Of a stretch of DNA of 64,000 nt, positions 53,001-63,000 are shown piece after piece (position 1 is the first letter of the stretch; the number at the start of each line of letters is the position of its first letter). The notes under the pieces were generated by a model, which saw only the letters and a program-made list of their open reading frames with translations, did no database searches and had not been told where the DNA came from. Where the stretch lies: positions 1 to 64,000 of the forward strand of contig NMRB01000891.1 of assembly GCA_002633025.1 (NCBI GenBank), given 5' to 3'. The translations under genes and the position numbers were made by a program. The stretch comes from Notospermus geniculatus (taxonomy: Eukaryota > Nemertea > Pilidiophora > Heteronemertea > Lineidae).

Positions 53001-56000
53001 AGGAAAGGATAAGAAAGAAGGTAAAGCTGTCGATGTCAAGGAGAAAGAAACGGTTCCTGAAAAGGAGAAGCCAAAGGAAACACCAAAGAGAAAGGCATCA
53101 AGGAAACTCTCACGTGGATCAGTAAGCCTTGCCAAGGCAATAGTATCACGCATGATTGATCCAGACACTGGCAAATTCAAAGACCCAACTACAGGGGATA
53201 TGATCACTCTCACTGAAGGCATTGAAAGGGGTCTTCTTTCCTGCAGTGTTCCTGATGTCATGGATCCCTTCACAGGAGAACTGATCTCACTGCAGCAGGC
53301 CCTTGAACAAGGAGTCATAGATGGTGAAAAAGGCAGGTACGTCAACCCTGCAACGAGGGAGTCCATGGACTTGTACGATGCTCTGTCAGTTGGCTGGGTC
53401 CAGGCTCCACCATCTAGAGCAGACATGGTGTCTCCTGCTGCCCTGGAAGGGGAAATGACACCTGAGAGGAAGGTATCCCCTGGCATCGAGCGACGCATCA
53501 GCACCACGACTCCAACCGAAGAAATGCCAGACATAGTCAAGAGGAAGCGCAGAGATTTTGATTATGGTATGACAGTGTTTGAAGCTCTGGAAGTCGGACT
53601 GTACAACTCTTCTACTGGACACTTCACAGATCCAAGCAACAGTCTGTATGCAACCCTACAGGAGGCTGTTGACTGTGGTCTTATCAGCAGCCTCAGGAGT
53701 GCCGTACTTGATCCTTCAACAAAAGAGGAAGTCAATTTGGAGGAAGCAATAGCTAAAGAACTGATTGACCCAGATGTTGGAATGTTCATGCACCCAGAGA
53801 TTGGGCGCATCACCCTGGACCATGCACTCAAACTAGGCTTTATTCTCCCACCCAAGAAAAGGACAGAACTACCAGAAATGACAATAGATGATGCGATTGC
53901 TAAAGGTTTAATTGATACGAACAGTGGTTTGTTCACTGACTTCCTGACTGGAAAGACATACACAGTGGAAGAAGCTGTGGCAGAGGGTCTCATCAATGGA
54001 GATAAACCTCAGATCACTGACCCAGAAAGTGGCAAACTCCTCACTCTGAATGAGGCAATAGAAAAGGGCTTGGTTGATAAGAAGACAGGAAAAATGAAAG
54101 ATCTTAAGACGGGCGAGGAGTTGAGTCTCCAAGATGCCAGAATGAAGGGCCTGATCAAACCAGGTCAACCTGAGCTCCTCAAACCAAAACTGTCTTGGAA
54201 AGTGGATACCACGAAATCTGGTCATGTGACTTACAAGCCTGGTGAGGGGATGGAAACAACCATTGAGGAAGGAGAGATACCTGGACTAGAATGGTCTGAT
54301 AAACCTCAGGTTAAACGTGGAGTTGACTTCAGAAAGAAACCACTTGATGAAGGTGATGTTTCACTCGCAGTACCTCCAAGGAAATCTGCACTTAAGAGTC
54401 AAGAGACAGCTGAAGAGCCCTCCAAGCAGGTTGCTCCTGCTGCAGGCTTGGAGGCTCAAACTGCCCCTGGCATGCTTGCTCCTGGTCAGGTGTTTGGAGA
54501 ACCTGGAGTAGATAAGGTGTTAGAAACTGATACCACTGTTGGAAAAGCAATGTCACCCATTGCGGCCTCTCACACAAAGGCCACAGGGATAAGTAAGCTT
54601 CCCTCTGACGCTGCCCCACCAAGGCCTGTATCTCCATCCGATGTCACATTGTTTGATGACTCTGGAATATCTGTGGACACTACTATTCCTACCGACCAGA
54701 GAACTGTCCACATGGACGCTGATGAAAAACCAATGGGGGAAACAGCAATGGAAACACCGCTGGCTGACCTACCTCCAGGCCAGGTCTTTGGTGAATCCCC
54801 AGTTATCAGGAAACCATTAAAAGCAGAGGCAGTCGAAGGAAAGCCCATGTCACCCACTTCACTGGGTACTCCAGTTTCTCCACCTGTTGAACCAGCTGAA
54901 CTGGACCAAGAAGACCTAGCCACCAAAGAACTAGCTCAAACAAGCGATCTTGACTCAGAACCGAAAGTGTCACGAGAATCAATGCTGGAAGAGGCAGCAG
55001 TGGATGCTGTACCTGCTGATCTCCCTGAAGGTCAGGTGTTCGGTGAACCAATCGATGCAAGTTCACCATTAATAACAACTGTGACTAGTGGCAAGCCCAT
55101 GACACCAACAGAAGCCAAGATAAGGGCTGCGGCACCTATTGCTGCCCTGGACAGAGAAGCACTGGCATCACAAACGCCTCCATCAGATACCGAATCTGCT
55201 AATCTTTCTGCTGGTCCCACATTTGACATTTCCACTGATACAAGCAAGTCGTCTGACATAGCACCCACCATGGACAAACCAATGTCACCCACGAAGAAAC
55301 CCCAGGAAGATACTGAACGGCCAGTGGATGTACAGCAACCAACTTCTGCTGACAAGGAACCTGTGGCTCAGCCTGTTGAGACAACCTCCGAAATGAGACC
55401 ATCAGAACTTCCAGTAGGTCAGGTGTTTGGTGAGGCCGTTGATGTCAGTAAACCCATGAAAGCTGATGCCACAATTGGAAAACCGATGTCACCTGTGCAT
55501 GCCGACAGGGCACGTGATCAAGAACCAGGCATGGCAGTCAGTCCCACTGAGGCGGCTGGACCACTTGCTGAGGACGAAGCTATGGAGAGAGCTGCCAGTT
55601 CACCAGAAAGGTCACCCGTCACTGCAGGTTTGGCTGATCTCCCCAGTGGCAAAACATTCACCGAAACGGATGTCCAGCAGCCAATGGTATCCGATGCGCA
55701 GCTTGGAACGGTCATGTCACCAACTGAGATGAGAAGAGAGGCTATTCAAGACAAACCTACCACTGTTGCAACTGAGCCTGTATCAGAAAATGCTCTTCCT
55801 GCAGACCTCACCCTGAGGCGAGCAGTTCTTGAACCTGTAAAAATGGATGAACTAAGTAAGGAAGTCATGCCCCCAAGTGGAACAGGCCCGCAAAAAACTC
55901 AGAGGACAACCACACCCTATGACACCCAGACCCTTGTTGGTGAGAAGCCAACACCAGCTGATCTCCCTATGAGCCAAGTGTTTGAAGGAGCCGATATTAG

Positions 56001-59000
56001 AAAGCCACTTGCAGCACAGGCTTTGCCTGGTAAGCGGATGTCACCAACAGTGCCAATGGCAGGTGAACCTGGTGAAACACTGGAGCAAGCTAAAGCTAAA
56101 GCAGAGGAAATTCAACCAGGTGTGGTGGCCAAAGACCAATTGGAAGAGGACATGGCTGTGGAACCACAAATGATCCCTGGCAAGACAGAAATTTCAGAAA
56201 GACGAGAAGTTGCTGGCGAGAAATTGCCTGAAGCGACCAGGCCTGCAGATCTTCCAGCTGGGCAGACCTTTGGAGAAAAGACTTTGGTTCATCCACCTCT
56301 AACGGCAGATGTTACTCTTGGAAAACCAATGACTCCCACAGAAATAGCTGAAAGAAAACCAATGGCTGCATCTCCAGATGAAAAGGCAGCACTTGCATCT
56401 CAAGGAGCGAAAGCAGTTGGGGAAGTTTCTGGCCCACAGGACAGTGCCACTGCTGGACCTGCCCAGCTGACCAAGAAAGTTCCAGCACATGGGGAAATTT
56501 CAGCGGGTATGGTCGAGGGTGAATCAGCAACTCCTGGAGCTATCAAGGAAGTAAAGTCTCCAGGAGAAATTGTAGGGCCGCATGATACTGCCATGCCCAG
56601 TGCAGGCGAGGCAACGCAGAGGATTGGTGTCCCAGAGGAAACATCTGCAGAAATGGTAGATGGGAAATCTGTTGTCCCTGGGTATGAATCTGCAGATCTG
56701 CCAGCTGGAAAGGTTTTCAGTCAGACTGCTGATCTCAGTAAGCAGCTTCACACTGATGCTGCGCAAGGAAAGCCAATGTCTCCAACCAAGGCAAGACAGG
56801 TAGCACCTGGGGAAAGCACCGTCCCATCACAGGATCAGAAACCAAGTACTCCAGTTGCTGTTGGTAGCAGGCCAGTAGAGCTACCACCTGAACAAGTTTT
56901 CAGTGAGTCTCCTGACACCAGCAAACCGCTGGAAGCTGATGCTGCCCTTGGAAAGGCCATGTCTCCAACAAAACCACAGGTTGCTCCTGTTGCAGAGGGT
57001 CAGAAACCAAGCACTCAAACTCCAAAGCCAGCAGATCTGCCAGGTGGGCAAGTTTTCAGTGAGGTTGCTGATGTCAGCAAGCCACTCAAGACGGATGCTG
57101 CCCTGGGGAAGGCTATGTCTCCAACAAAACTACAGCAAGCTGCACCGGTTGAAACAGCAGCCCTATCAGAGGAACAAAAACGAAGTACTCCAGCTCAAAA
57201 GCCAGCAGATCTGCCAGCTGGACATGTTTTCAGTGAGGGTGCTGACATTAGCAAGCCACTCAAGACAGATGCTGCTCTTGGGAAGGCTATGTCTCCAACA
57301 CAACCACAACAAGCTGCCCCTCTTCAACCCGCAGCCCCATTAGAGGAACAAAAACCAAGTACTCCAGCTCAAAAGCCTGCAGATCTGCCAGGTGGACAAG
57401 TTTTCAGTGAGGTTGCTGACATCAGCAAGCCACTCAAGACAGAATCTGCTCTGGGGAAGGCTATGTCTCCAACACAACCACGACAAGCTGCCATAGTTGA
57501 AACAGCAGCCCCATCAGAGGAACAAAAACCAAGTACTCCAACTCAAAAGCCTGCAGATCTGCCAGGTGGACAAGTTTTCAGTGAGGTTGCTGACATCAGC
57601 AAGCCTTTCAAGGCAGATGCTGCTCTTGGGAAGGCTATGTCTCCAACACAACCACAACAAGCTACCCCTCTTCAACCTGCAGCCCCCTCAGAGGAACAAA
57701 AACCAAGTACTCCAACTCAAAAGCCGGCAGATCTGCCGGGTGGACAAGTTTTCAGTCAGGTTGCTGATGTCAGCAAGCCACTCAAGACAGATGCTGCTCT
57801 TGGGAAGGCTATGTCTCCAACACAGCAACAAGCTGCCCCAGTTGAAACGGTAGCCACATCAGTGGCATCAGAGGATCAAAAACCAAGTACCCCTGCAGTT
57901 GCACCAAAGGAAGAGGAAGTGGAGGCTGCCAAGGCTGTCGAATATGATGTGCCTGTTGAAAGTATTCCTCCCAGTGAAACCATACCAGGAGAAAGCAGAA
58001 AGTCTAGTGGGGTGAGGCCTGCAGATCTTCCTGTGGGACAAGTTTTTGGTGAAAAGGATGTTAGTAGGCCTCTCAGAACAGACGCAGTGCTTGGAAAGGC
58101 AATGGTGCCCACAGAGAAACATGTGCCTTTGGCTGATGACAAGGAATTGGCCTTCCCAGGGGAAGCTACTCCAGAGTACACAGAAGCTCCTCTTGGCAAA
58201 GCCTTGTCACCAACCCAAGTGCAGCCTGAATCGGCACCGGAGGAGGTGTCACCAAGCGAGATTCCAACCCGAACACCTGAGAGAAAACCTAGTCCCCAAG
58301 ATGTGAGACCAGCAGATCTTCCCGCTGGCCAAGTATTCGGAGAACCTGTGACCGCCACCAAACAACTCACAACACAGATGTCAGTTGGTAAGCCGTTGTC
58401 ACCAACTAAGCCTCTCGCTGCGGAGACCAAAGCAGTAGAGAAGATTCCTGGATTGCCATCGGATCTTGGTGAAAAACCTCGGGAGGCAGAAATAGCTACT
58501 GAGACTTTTGACACTAGAAAGCCCCTGGAGACTGATGCTGTCAAGCCTGTGTCACCATCTAAAGCAAAACCAGAAGACTTGGTTGAAAAGGTCAAGGAAG
58601 AACCAACAAAGGGTGAGAAGCCAAAAGAATCAACTGGAACTGAATCCTTCCTGGCAGATTTACCTGCTGGACAGACTTTCAAGGAGTCAACGGACATGGA
58701 CAAGACACTCGAGGCTGAATCCATCATTGGAAAACCCCTCTCACCCACAAAACAGATCATAGGAGCAACTGAAGAGGAGATACCGCGAAAGGATACTGTG
58801 ACACAGGAAGAAAAAATAGCTAAGCCTTCTTCATCCTTCAAAGAGGATACCCGTGAACTGGCAACAGAACAGGATGCTGTTGATGCTGCAAGTGTGACAG
58901 ATGTATGGAGAAAAGCAGCAGACGACATCGATCAAGAAGCAGACGCTCTGAGACCAGGAATCACTTTTGGAGCTGAGGAAATGCAGCAACAGCAGGACAT

Positions 59001-59052
59001 TGGTTTCAAGTTGGACAAGAGTCTTGCATCTAGGATGGAGCCACCATCTAAG
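23022..59052 (+). CDS. MACF1/DST: Giant exon 2: plakin repeats, SPKK region, ADLP-MSPT tail
   Basis: The exon opens VVSFDDVDVSTLLI and ends ASRMEPPSK|GTATGG at 59052. Order of contents: plakin repeats with a LELLEQGIHD module; a Lys/Ser/Pro-rich SPKK region; plakin repeats arranged in roughly 97-99-residue groups; a hydrophobic segment at 49514-49597; more plakin repeats to about 54180; then the ADLP-MSPT disordered tail. As assembled it contains the middle part twice (24921-36726 and 36727-49239). If the first copy is removed, codons stay in one frame from start to donor: 24,225 bp, 8,075 codons, no stop. This continuity is the main evidence that it is one exon. Function beyond the plakin-repeat family role is not known. 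Confidence 0.88.
23541..25800 (+). repeat. Ancient internal duplication of a ~487-residue module
   Basis: PTILELLEQGIHDETTGLF (from 23544) and PSLIELLEQGIHDQTTGLF (from 25005) start two long blocks offset by 1,461 bp (487 codons). Both continue through a hydrophobic (V/L)VAPA..PM(F/Y)(L/I)KQLVEE.WD segment and a DQDRVTVKDPSSGERISF stretch. Protein similarity is high but DNA has diverged, unlike the allelic duplications. Confidence 0.88.
26104..28130 (+). CDS. MACF1/DST: SPKK/PWSK basic disordered region, copy 1
   Basis: A Lys/Ser/Pro/Ala-rich stretch between plakin repeats (part of giant exon 2). Recurrent units: (S/T)SPKKPWSKAAS, SPKKSWSKSPSPE, SPKKAPWQKAASAD, plus KLTKSLSEGQK repeats. SPKK motifs are known in DNA- and microtubule-associated basic tails and are typical proline-directed kinase sites. 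The regular W in PW(S/Q)K is unusual for such a region. Function is inferred only. Confidence 0.85.
33216..33216 (+). other. Single-base insertion breaking copy 1
   Basis: Copy 1 reads GGAAAAGAGACTGACAATTG where copy 2 (about 44995) reads GGAAAAGAGCTGACAATTG. The extra A shifts the frame and produces a stop shortly after. Copy 2 is intact, so this is an error or a defect of that allele. Confidence 0.85.
34053..34053. other. Single 'n' at a collapsed join (725 bases missing)
   Basis: Copy 1 jumps from GACAAGGGTATCTA to AAGATGCCATCAAGG. In copy 2 these lie at 45839 and 46565, so bases equivalent to 45840-46564 are absent. The missing part encodes several complete plakin repeats. Confidence 0.9.
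36727..49239 (+). repeat. Duplicated block, copy 2 (intact allele)
   Basis: The second copy of 24921-36726. It is open in one frame throughout and continues in frame into the unique sequence at 49240 (GLIDGKTGKLIDPASGRPV). At its start the frame continues from the sequence preceding copy 1 (24921 and 36727 both begin a codon in the respective frames). This makes copy 2 the better representative of the gene. Confidence 0.9.
37911..39913 (+). CDS. MACF1/DST: SPKK/PWSK basic disordered region, copy 2
   Basis: Equivalent of 26104-28130. It differs by several amino-acid changes (for example PSVIPGKRVV to PSVVPGKRIV, KKAWSP to KKSWSP) and two 3-residue deletions (LAK and TAK). This region is visibly more variable between copies than the plakin repeats around it. 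Confidence 0.85.
49240..54180 (+). CDS. MACF1/DST: Single-copy plakin-repeat part of giant exon 2
   Basis: Present once in the window. Contents in order: a basic linker (KPVERREAPQVKQVEKPKSK), a hydrophobic Ala/Leu-rich segment (49514-49597), plakin repeats, an acidic Ser-rich linker (about 49870-50190), more plakin repeats, and a strongly charged linker with KRKASRKLSRGS (about 53085-53120). A last set of repeats ends with DLKTGEELSLQDARMKGLI near 54155. KRKAS and RKLSRGS resemble basophilic kinase sites. Confidence 0.85.
49514..49597 (+). other. Hydrophobic Ala/Leu/Gly segment in the repeat region
   Basis: Encodes AKIAGLGLAGTVALPALAAV followed by GIAAAVKKG, about 24 uncharged residues flanked by Lys. 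Length and composition would pass as a transmembrane helix. Related but shorter segments occur at about 14500 (LGLLAVVGAPVLAGKAV), 23821, 25276 and 37083. In cytoskeletal plakins such segments more likely pack inside a repeat module. Confidence 0.6.
54472..59052 (+). CDS. MACF1/DST: ADLP-MSPT repeat tail of giant exon 2
   Basis: After the last plakin repeat the protein becomes Pro/Ala/Glu/Thr-rich and disordered, built on a recurring motif of about 35 residues: (A)DLP.GQ.F.E..D..KPL..DA.(L/I)GK.MSPT. Examples: ADLPPGQVFGESPVIRKPL...GKPMSPT, PADLPAGQTFGEK...GKPMTPT, PADLPVGQVFGEKDVSRPL. Spacers range from about 20 to over 60 residues. Five copies form a uniform 174-bp array (57028-57897). I do not recognise this motif from characterised spectraplakins. 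The exon ends DIGFKLDKSLASRMEPPSK before donor 59053. Confidence 0.85.
55032..57974 (+). repeat. Tail segment duplicated at 60083-64000 (allele A)
   Basis: Sequence from TCAGGTGTTCGGTGAACCAA (55032) onwards recurs from 60083, initially at an offset of 5,051. The match runs to the window end, where GAAAGTATTCCTTCCAG corresponds to about 57974. In-frame indels and repeat-number differences separate the copies. Confidence 0.9.
57028..57897 (+). repeat. 174-bp coding tandem repeat, 5 copies (allele A)
   Basis: Units start at 57028, 57202, 57376, 57550 and 57724, exactly 174 bp (58 codons) apart. Each encodes PADLPGGQVFSEVAD(V/I)SKP, then a DAALGKAMSPTQ core and a QKPSTP(A/T)QK linker. High DNA similarity between units shows recent homogenisation of one copy of the older ADLP-MSPT motif. 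Confidence 0.95.
58255..58266 (+). other. Possible SxIP (EB1-binding-like) motif
   Basis: Encodes S-E-I-P followed by TRTPERKPSP in a disordered Pro/Ser-rich context. Short SxIP motifs with nearby basic residues recruit EB1 at microtubule plus ends. Spectraplakins carry such motifs near the GAS2 C-terminus, so one here would be an extra site. A four-residue match is weak evidence. Confidence 0.3.
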
Positions 59053-60081
59053 GTATGGCCCTATCATACTGGATGCCATACAACACCCAGCCCATTTTTG
59101 CAAGCTTTTGTACATTATGATGCACAGAATGCTAAAAATCTCACTTGCTGCTTAAGCCATTGAAATCTTACCTTGAGTTCATGTAATGATATAACTCCTC
59201 AACGATGTAATTAATTCCCTTGCTCATGCAAATCGAGCACCAAGCACCAAAATTTTACATATACTGATCAAAATACAAATCACAGTTCACCTAAAAATCC
59301 CTATTTATTTTGAGATATCCTACCCTTGTACAAAAGCAATCGCAGTTGGTGACAGAGGTCTGGCATTGCCCAGGCGCCAGCTTCTCCTGTTGGTGATGGT
59401 CAGCATTGCTGTTGACCACACAGCAGGCTGCTGGTATCTTGGAATCAAAGTCCTGAGACTGACGCTAGTGATAAGATGTTGGAGGAGCTAGATCCCAGTG
59501 GCAAAGCCAGGTCCCTGTGACTTTTAAATACAGCCACAATTATGGTGCGTATGGTTGTTGAATTCTAAAAATACAGGCTCTGAGATGACCATACGCATTA
59601 TTGATTTGATCACCAAATTGCACATCTATCATTTAATTTGGAGGCACTGTGCACCAATCTGCAACTTTTGATTTGTTAAGCCTAATGCCCTCAGACCCGA
59701 TCACGAAAAATCCAAATCAACAATGTCGTGATTCTGTGTTGTTGGTGCATTTGTTTTCAGTTTTAGTTCACATGTTGTGCAAATCTAAAAACTGATAATT
59801 TCATCTATTTCATTTCATAAAATCAAATCCCTTGAAGCCCTCTTTATGCAGCAGCACCAGCTGAGATTGAGAAGATGAAAATTCTGATGCTTTGAATCTG
59901 TGTTGTGCATCAACTCTTCTATTAATTGTGTTCACCAGAGAATCAGAGTTTGTTTGCATCTTTAGGCCAGGTTCAAATACAGCTACACGGTACATGGACA
60001 TGCCGGTGAACAATGGCTCCACAAAGGATTCAAGACCATGAAACCTTTGTTTGCCACCCTGTAGCTCTATGTGAACCCGGC
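59053..60081 (+). other. Intron (5' part) after giant exon 2, 1,029 bp visible
   Basis: Starts GTATGG at 59053. Reading on without splicing adds 37 codons and stops at TGA (59161-59163). No AATAAA signal is seen nearby. No further exon or RNA is recognised before the 'n' at 60082. The sequence is cut there and replaced by an alternative copy of the preceding exon. Confidence 0.75.
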
Positions 60082-60082
60082 N
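60082..60082. other. Single 'n' joining intron to a second tail copy
   Basis: The left side is intron sequence; the right side begins mid-codon inside the tail, at the equivalent of 55032. There is no pyrimidine tract or acceptor of its own, so this is a contig join and not an exon boundary. Confidence 0.9.
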
Positions 60083-63000
60083 TCAGGTGTTCGGTGAACC
60101 AATCGATGCAAGTTCGCCATTAATAACAACTGTGACTAGTGGCAAGCCCATGACACCAACGGAAGCCAAGATAAGGGCTGCGGCACCTATTGCTGCCCTG
60201 GACAGAGAAGCACTGGCATCACAAACGCCTCCATCAGATACCGAATCTACTGATCTTTCTGCTGGTCCCACATTTGACATTTCTGCTGATACAAGCATGT
60301 CTTCTAACATAGCACCCACCATGGACAAACCAATGTCACCCGCGAAGGAACCCCAGGAAGATACTGAACGGCCAGTGGATGTACAGCGACCAGCTTCTGC
60401 TGACAAGGAACCTGTGGCTCAGCATGTTGAGACAACCTCCGAAATGAGACCATCAGAACTTCCAGTAGGTCAGGTGTTTGGTGAGGCCATTGATGCCAGT
60501 AAACCCATGAAAGCTGATGCCACAATTGGAAAACCGATGTCACCTGTGCATGCCGACAGGGCACGTGATCGAGAACCAGGCATGGCAGTCAGTGCCACTG
60601 AGGCGGCTGGAGCACACGATGCTGCAGCACTTGCTGAGGACGAAGCTATGGAGAGAGCTGCCACTTCACCAGAAAGGTCACCCGTCACTGCAGGTTTAGC
60701 TGATCTCCCCAGTGGCAAAACATTCACCGAAACGGATGTCCAGCAGCCAATGATATCTGATGCGCAGCTTGGAACGGTCATGTCACCAACTGAGATGAGA
60801 AGAGAGGCTATTCAAGACAAACCTACCACTGTTGCAACTGAGCCTGTATCAGAAAATGCTCTTCCTGCAGACCTCACCCTGAGGCGAGCAGTTCTTGAAC
60901 CTGTAAAAATGGATGAACCAAGTAAGGAAGTCATGCCCCCAAGTGAAACAGGCCCGCAAAAAACTCAGAGGACAACCACACCCTATGACACACAGGACTT
61001 TGTTGGTGAGAAGCCAACGCCAGCTGATCTTCCTATGAGCCAAGTGTTTGAAGGAACTGATGTAAGAAAGCCACTTACAGCAGAGGCTTTGCCCGGTAAG
61101 CGGATGTCACCAACAGTGCCAACAGCAGGTAAACCTGGTGAAACACTGGAGCAAGCTAAAGCTAAAGCAGAGGAAATTCAACCAGGTGTGGTGGCCAAAG
61201 ACCAATTGGAAGAGGACATGGCTGTGGAACCACAAATGATCCCTGGCAAGACAGAAATTTCAGAAAGACGAGAAGTTGCTGGCGAGAAATTGCCTGAAGC
61301 GACCAGGCCTGCAGATCTTCCAGCTGGGCAGACCTTTGGAGAAAAGACTGAGGTTCATCCACCTCTAACGGCAGATGTTACTCTTGGAAAACCAATGACT
61401 CCCACAGAAATAGCTGAAAGAAAACCAATGGCTGCATCTCCTGATGAAAACGCAGCACTTGCACCTCAAGGAGCGAAAGCAGTTGGGGAAGTTTCTGGCC
61501 CACAGGACAGTGCCACTGCTGGACCTGCCCAGCTGACCAAGAAAGTTCCAGCACATGGGGAAATTTCAGCGGGTATGGTCGAGGGTGAATCAGCAACTCC
61601 TGGAGTTATCAAGGAAGTAAAGTCTCAAGGAGAAATTGCAGGGCCGCATGATACTGCCATGCCCAGTGCAGGCGAGGCAACGCAGAGGATTGGAGTTCCA
61701 GAGGAAACATCTGCAGAAATGGTAGATGGGAAATCTGTTATCCCTGGGTATGAATCTGCAGATCTGCCAGCTGGAAAGGTTTTCAGTCAGCCTGCTGATC
61801 TCAGTAAACAGCTTCACACTGATGCTGCACAAGGAAAGCCAATGTCTCCAACCAAGGCAAGCCAGGTAGCACCTGGGGAAAGCACAGTCCCATCACAGGA
61901 TCAGAAACCAAGTACTCCAGTTGCTGTTGGTAGCAGGCCAGCAGAGCTGCCACCTGAACAAGTTTTCAGTGAGTCTCCTGACACCAGCAAACCACTGGAA
62001 GCTGCTGCTGCCCTTGGAAAGGTCATGTCTCCAACAAAACCACAGGTTGCTCCTGTTGCAGAGGGTCAGAAACCAAGCACTCAGACTCCAAAGCCAACAG
62101 GCCTGCCAGCTGGACAAGTTTTCCGTGAGGCCGCTGATGTCAGCAAGCCACTCAAGACAGATGCTGCTCTTGGAAAGGCTATGTCTCCAACAGAACTACA
62201 GCAGGCTGCACCGGTTGAAACAGCAGCCCTATCAGAGGAACAAAAACCAACTACTCCAGCTCAAAAGCCAGTAGATCTGCCAGGTGGACACGTTTTCAGT
62301 GAGGGTGCTGACATTAGCAAGCCACTCAAGACAGATGCTGCTCTTGGGAAGGCTATGTCTCCAACACAACCACAACAAGCTGCCCCTATTCAACCTGCAG
62401 CCCCCTCAGAGGAACAAAAACCAAGTACTCCAACTCAAAAGCCGGCAGACCTGCCAGGTGGACAAGTTTTCAGTCACGTTGCTGATGTCAGCAAGCCACT
62501 GGAGACAGATGCTGCTCTTGGGAAGGCTATGTCTCCAATACAACAACAAGCCGCCCCTCTTCAACCCGCAGCACCATCAGAGGAACAAAAACCAAGTACT
62601 CCAACTCAAAAGCCTGCAGATTTGCCAGGTGGACAAGTTTTCGGTCAAGTTGCTGATGTCAGCAAGCCACTCAAGACAGATGCTGCTCTTGGGAAGGCTA
62701 TGTCTCCAACACAACCACGACAAGCTGCCATAGTTGAAAAAGCAGCCCCATCAGAGGAACAAAAACCAAGTACTCCAGCTCAAAAGCCTGCAGATCTGCC
62801 AGGTGGACAAGTTTTCAGTGAGGTTGCTGACATCAGCAAGCCACTCAAGACGGATGCTGCTCTGGGGAAGGCTATATCACCAACACAACCACAACAAGCT
62901 GCCCCTCTTCAACCCGCAGCCCCATCAGAGGNNNNNNNNNNNNNNNNNNNNNNNNNNNNNNNNNNNNNNNNNNNNNNNNNNNNNNNNNNNNNNNNNNNNN

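Noticed and set aside
56903-57853. Plus-strand frames repeating CQVDKFSVRLL and QMLLLGRLCLQ
   Set aside because: These are second-frame readings of the 174-bp repeat, which lacks stops in more than one frame. The real frame is fixed by the continuous 8,075-codon exon.
57876-58928. 350-codon open frame on the minus strand
   Set aside because: It is antisense to the ADLP-MSPT coding tail. Its Ser/Gly-rich translation mirrors Pro/Ala/Glu codons and shows no domain or start context. Similar antisense frames lie under the SPKK region (38904-39614) and the plakin repeats (14552-15199, 17516-18076).
60060-60090. Splice acceptor before the second tail copy
   Set aside because: The only AG near the join is the TCAG that belongs to the coding repeat itself. 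There is no pyrimidine tract and the 'n' marks a contig join.
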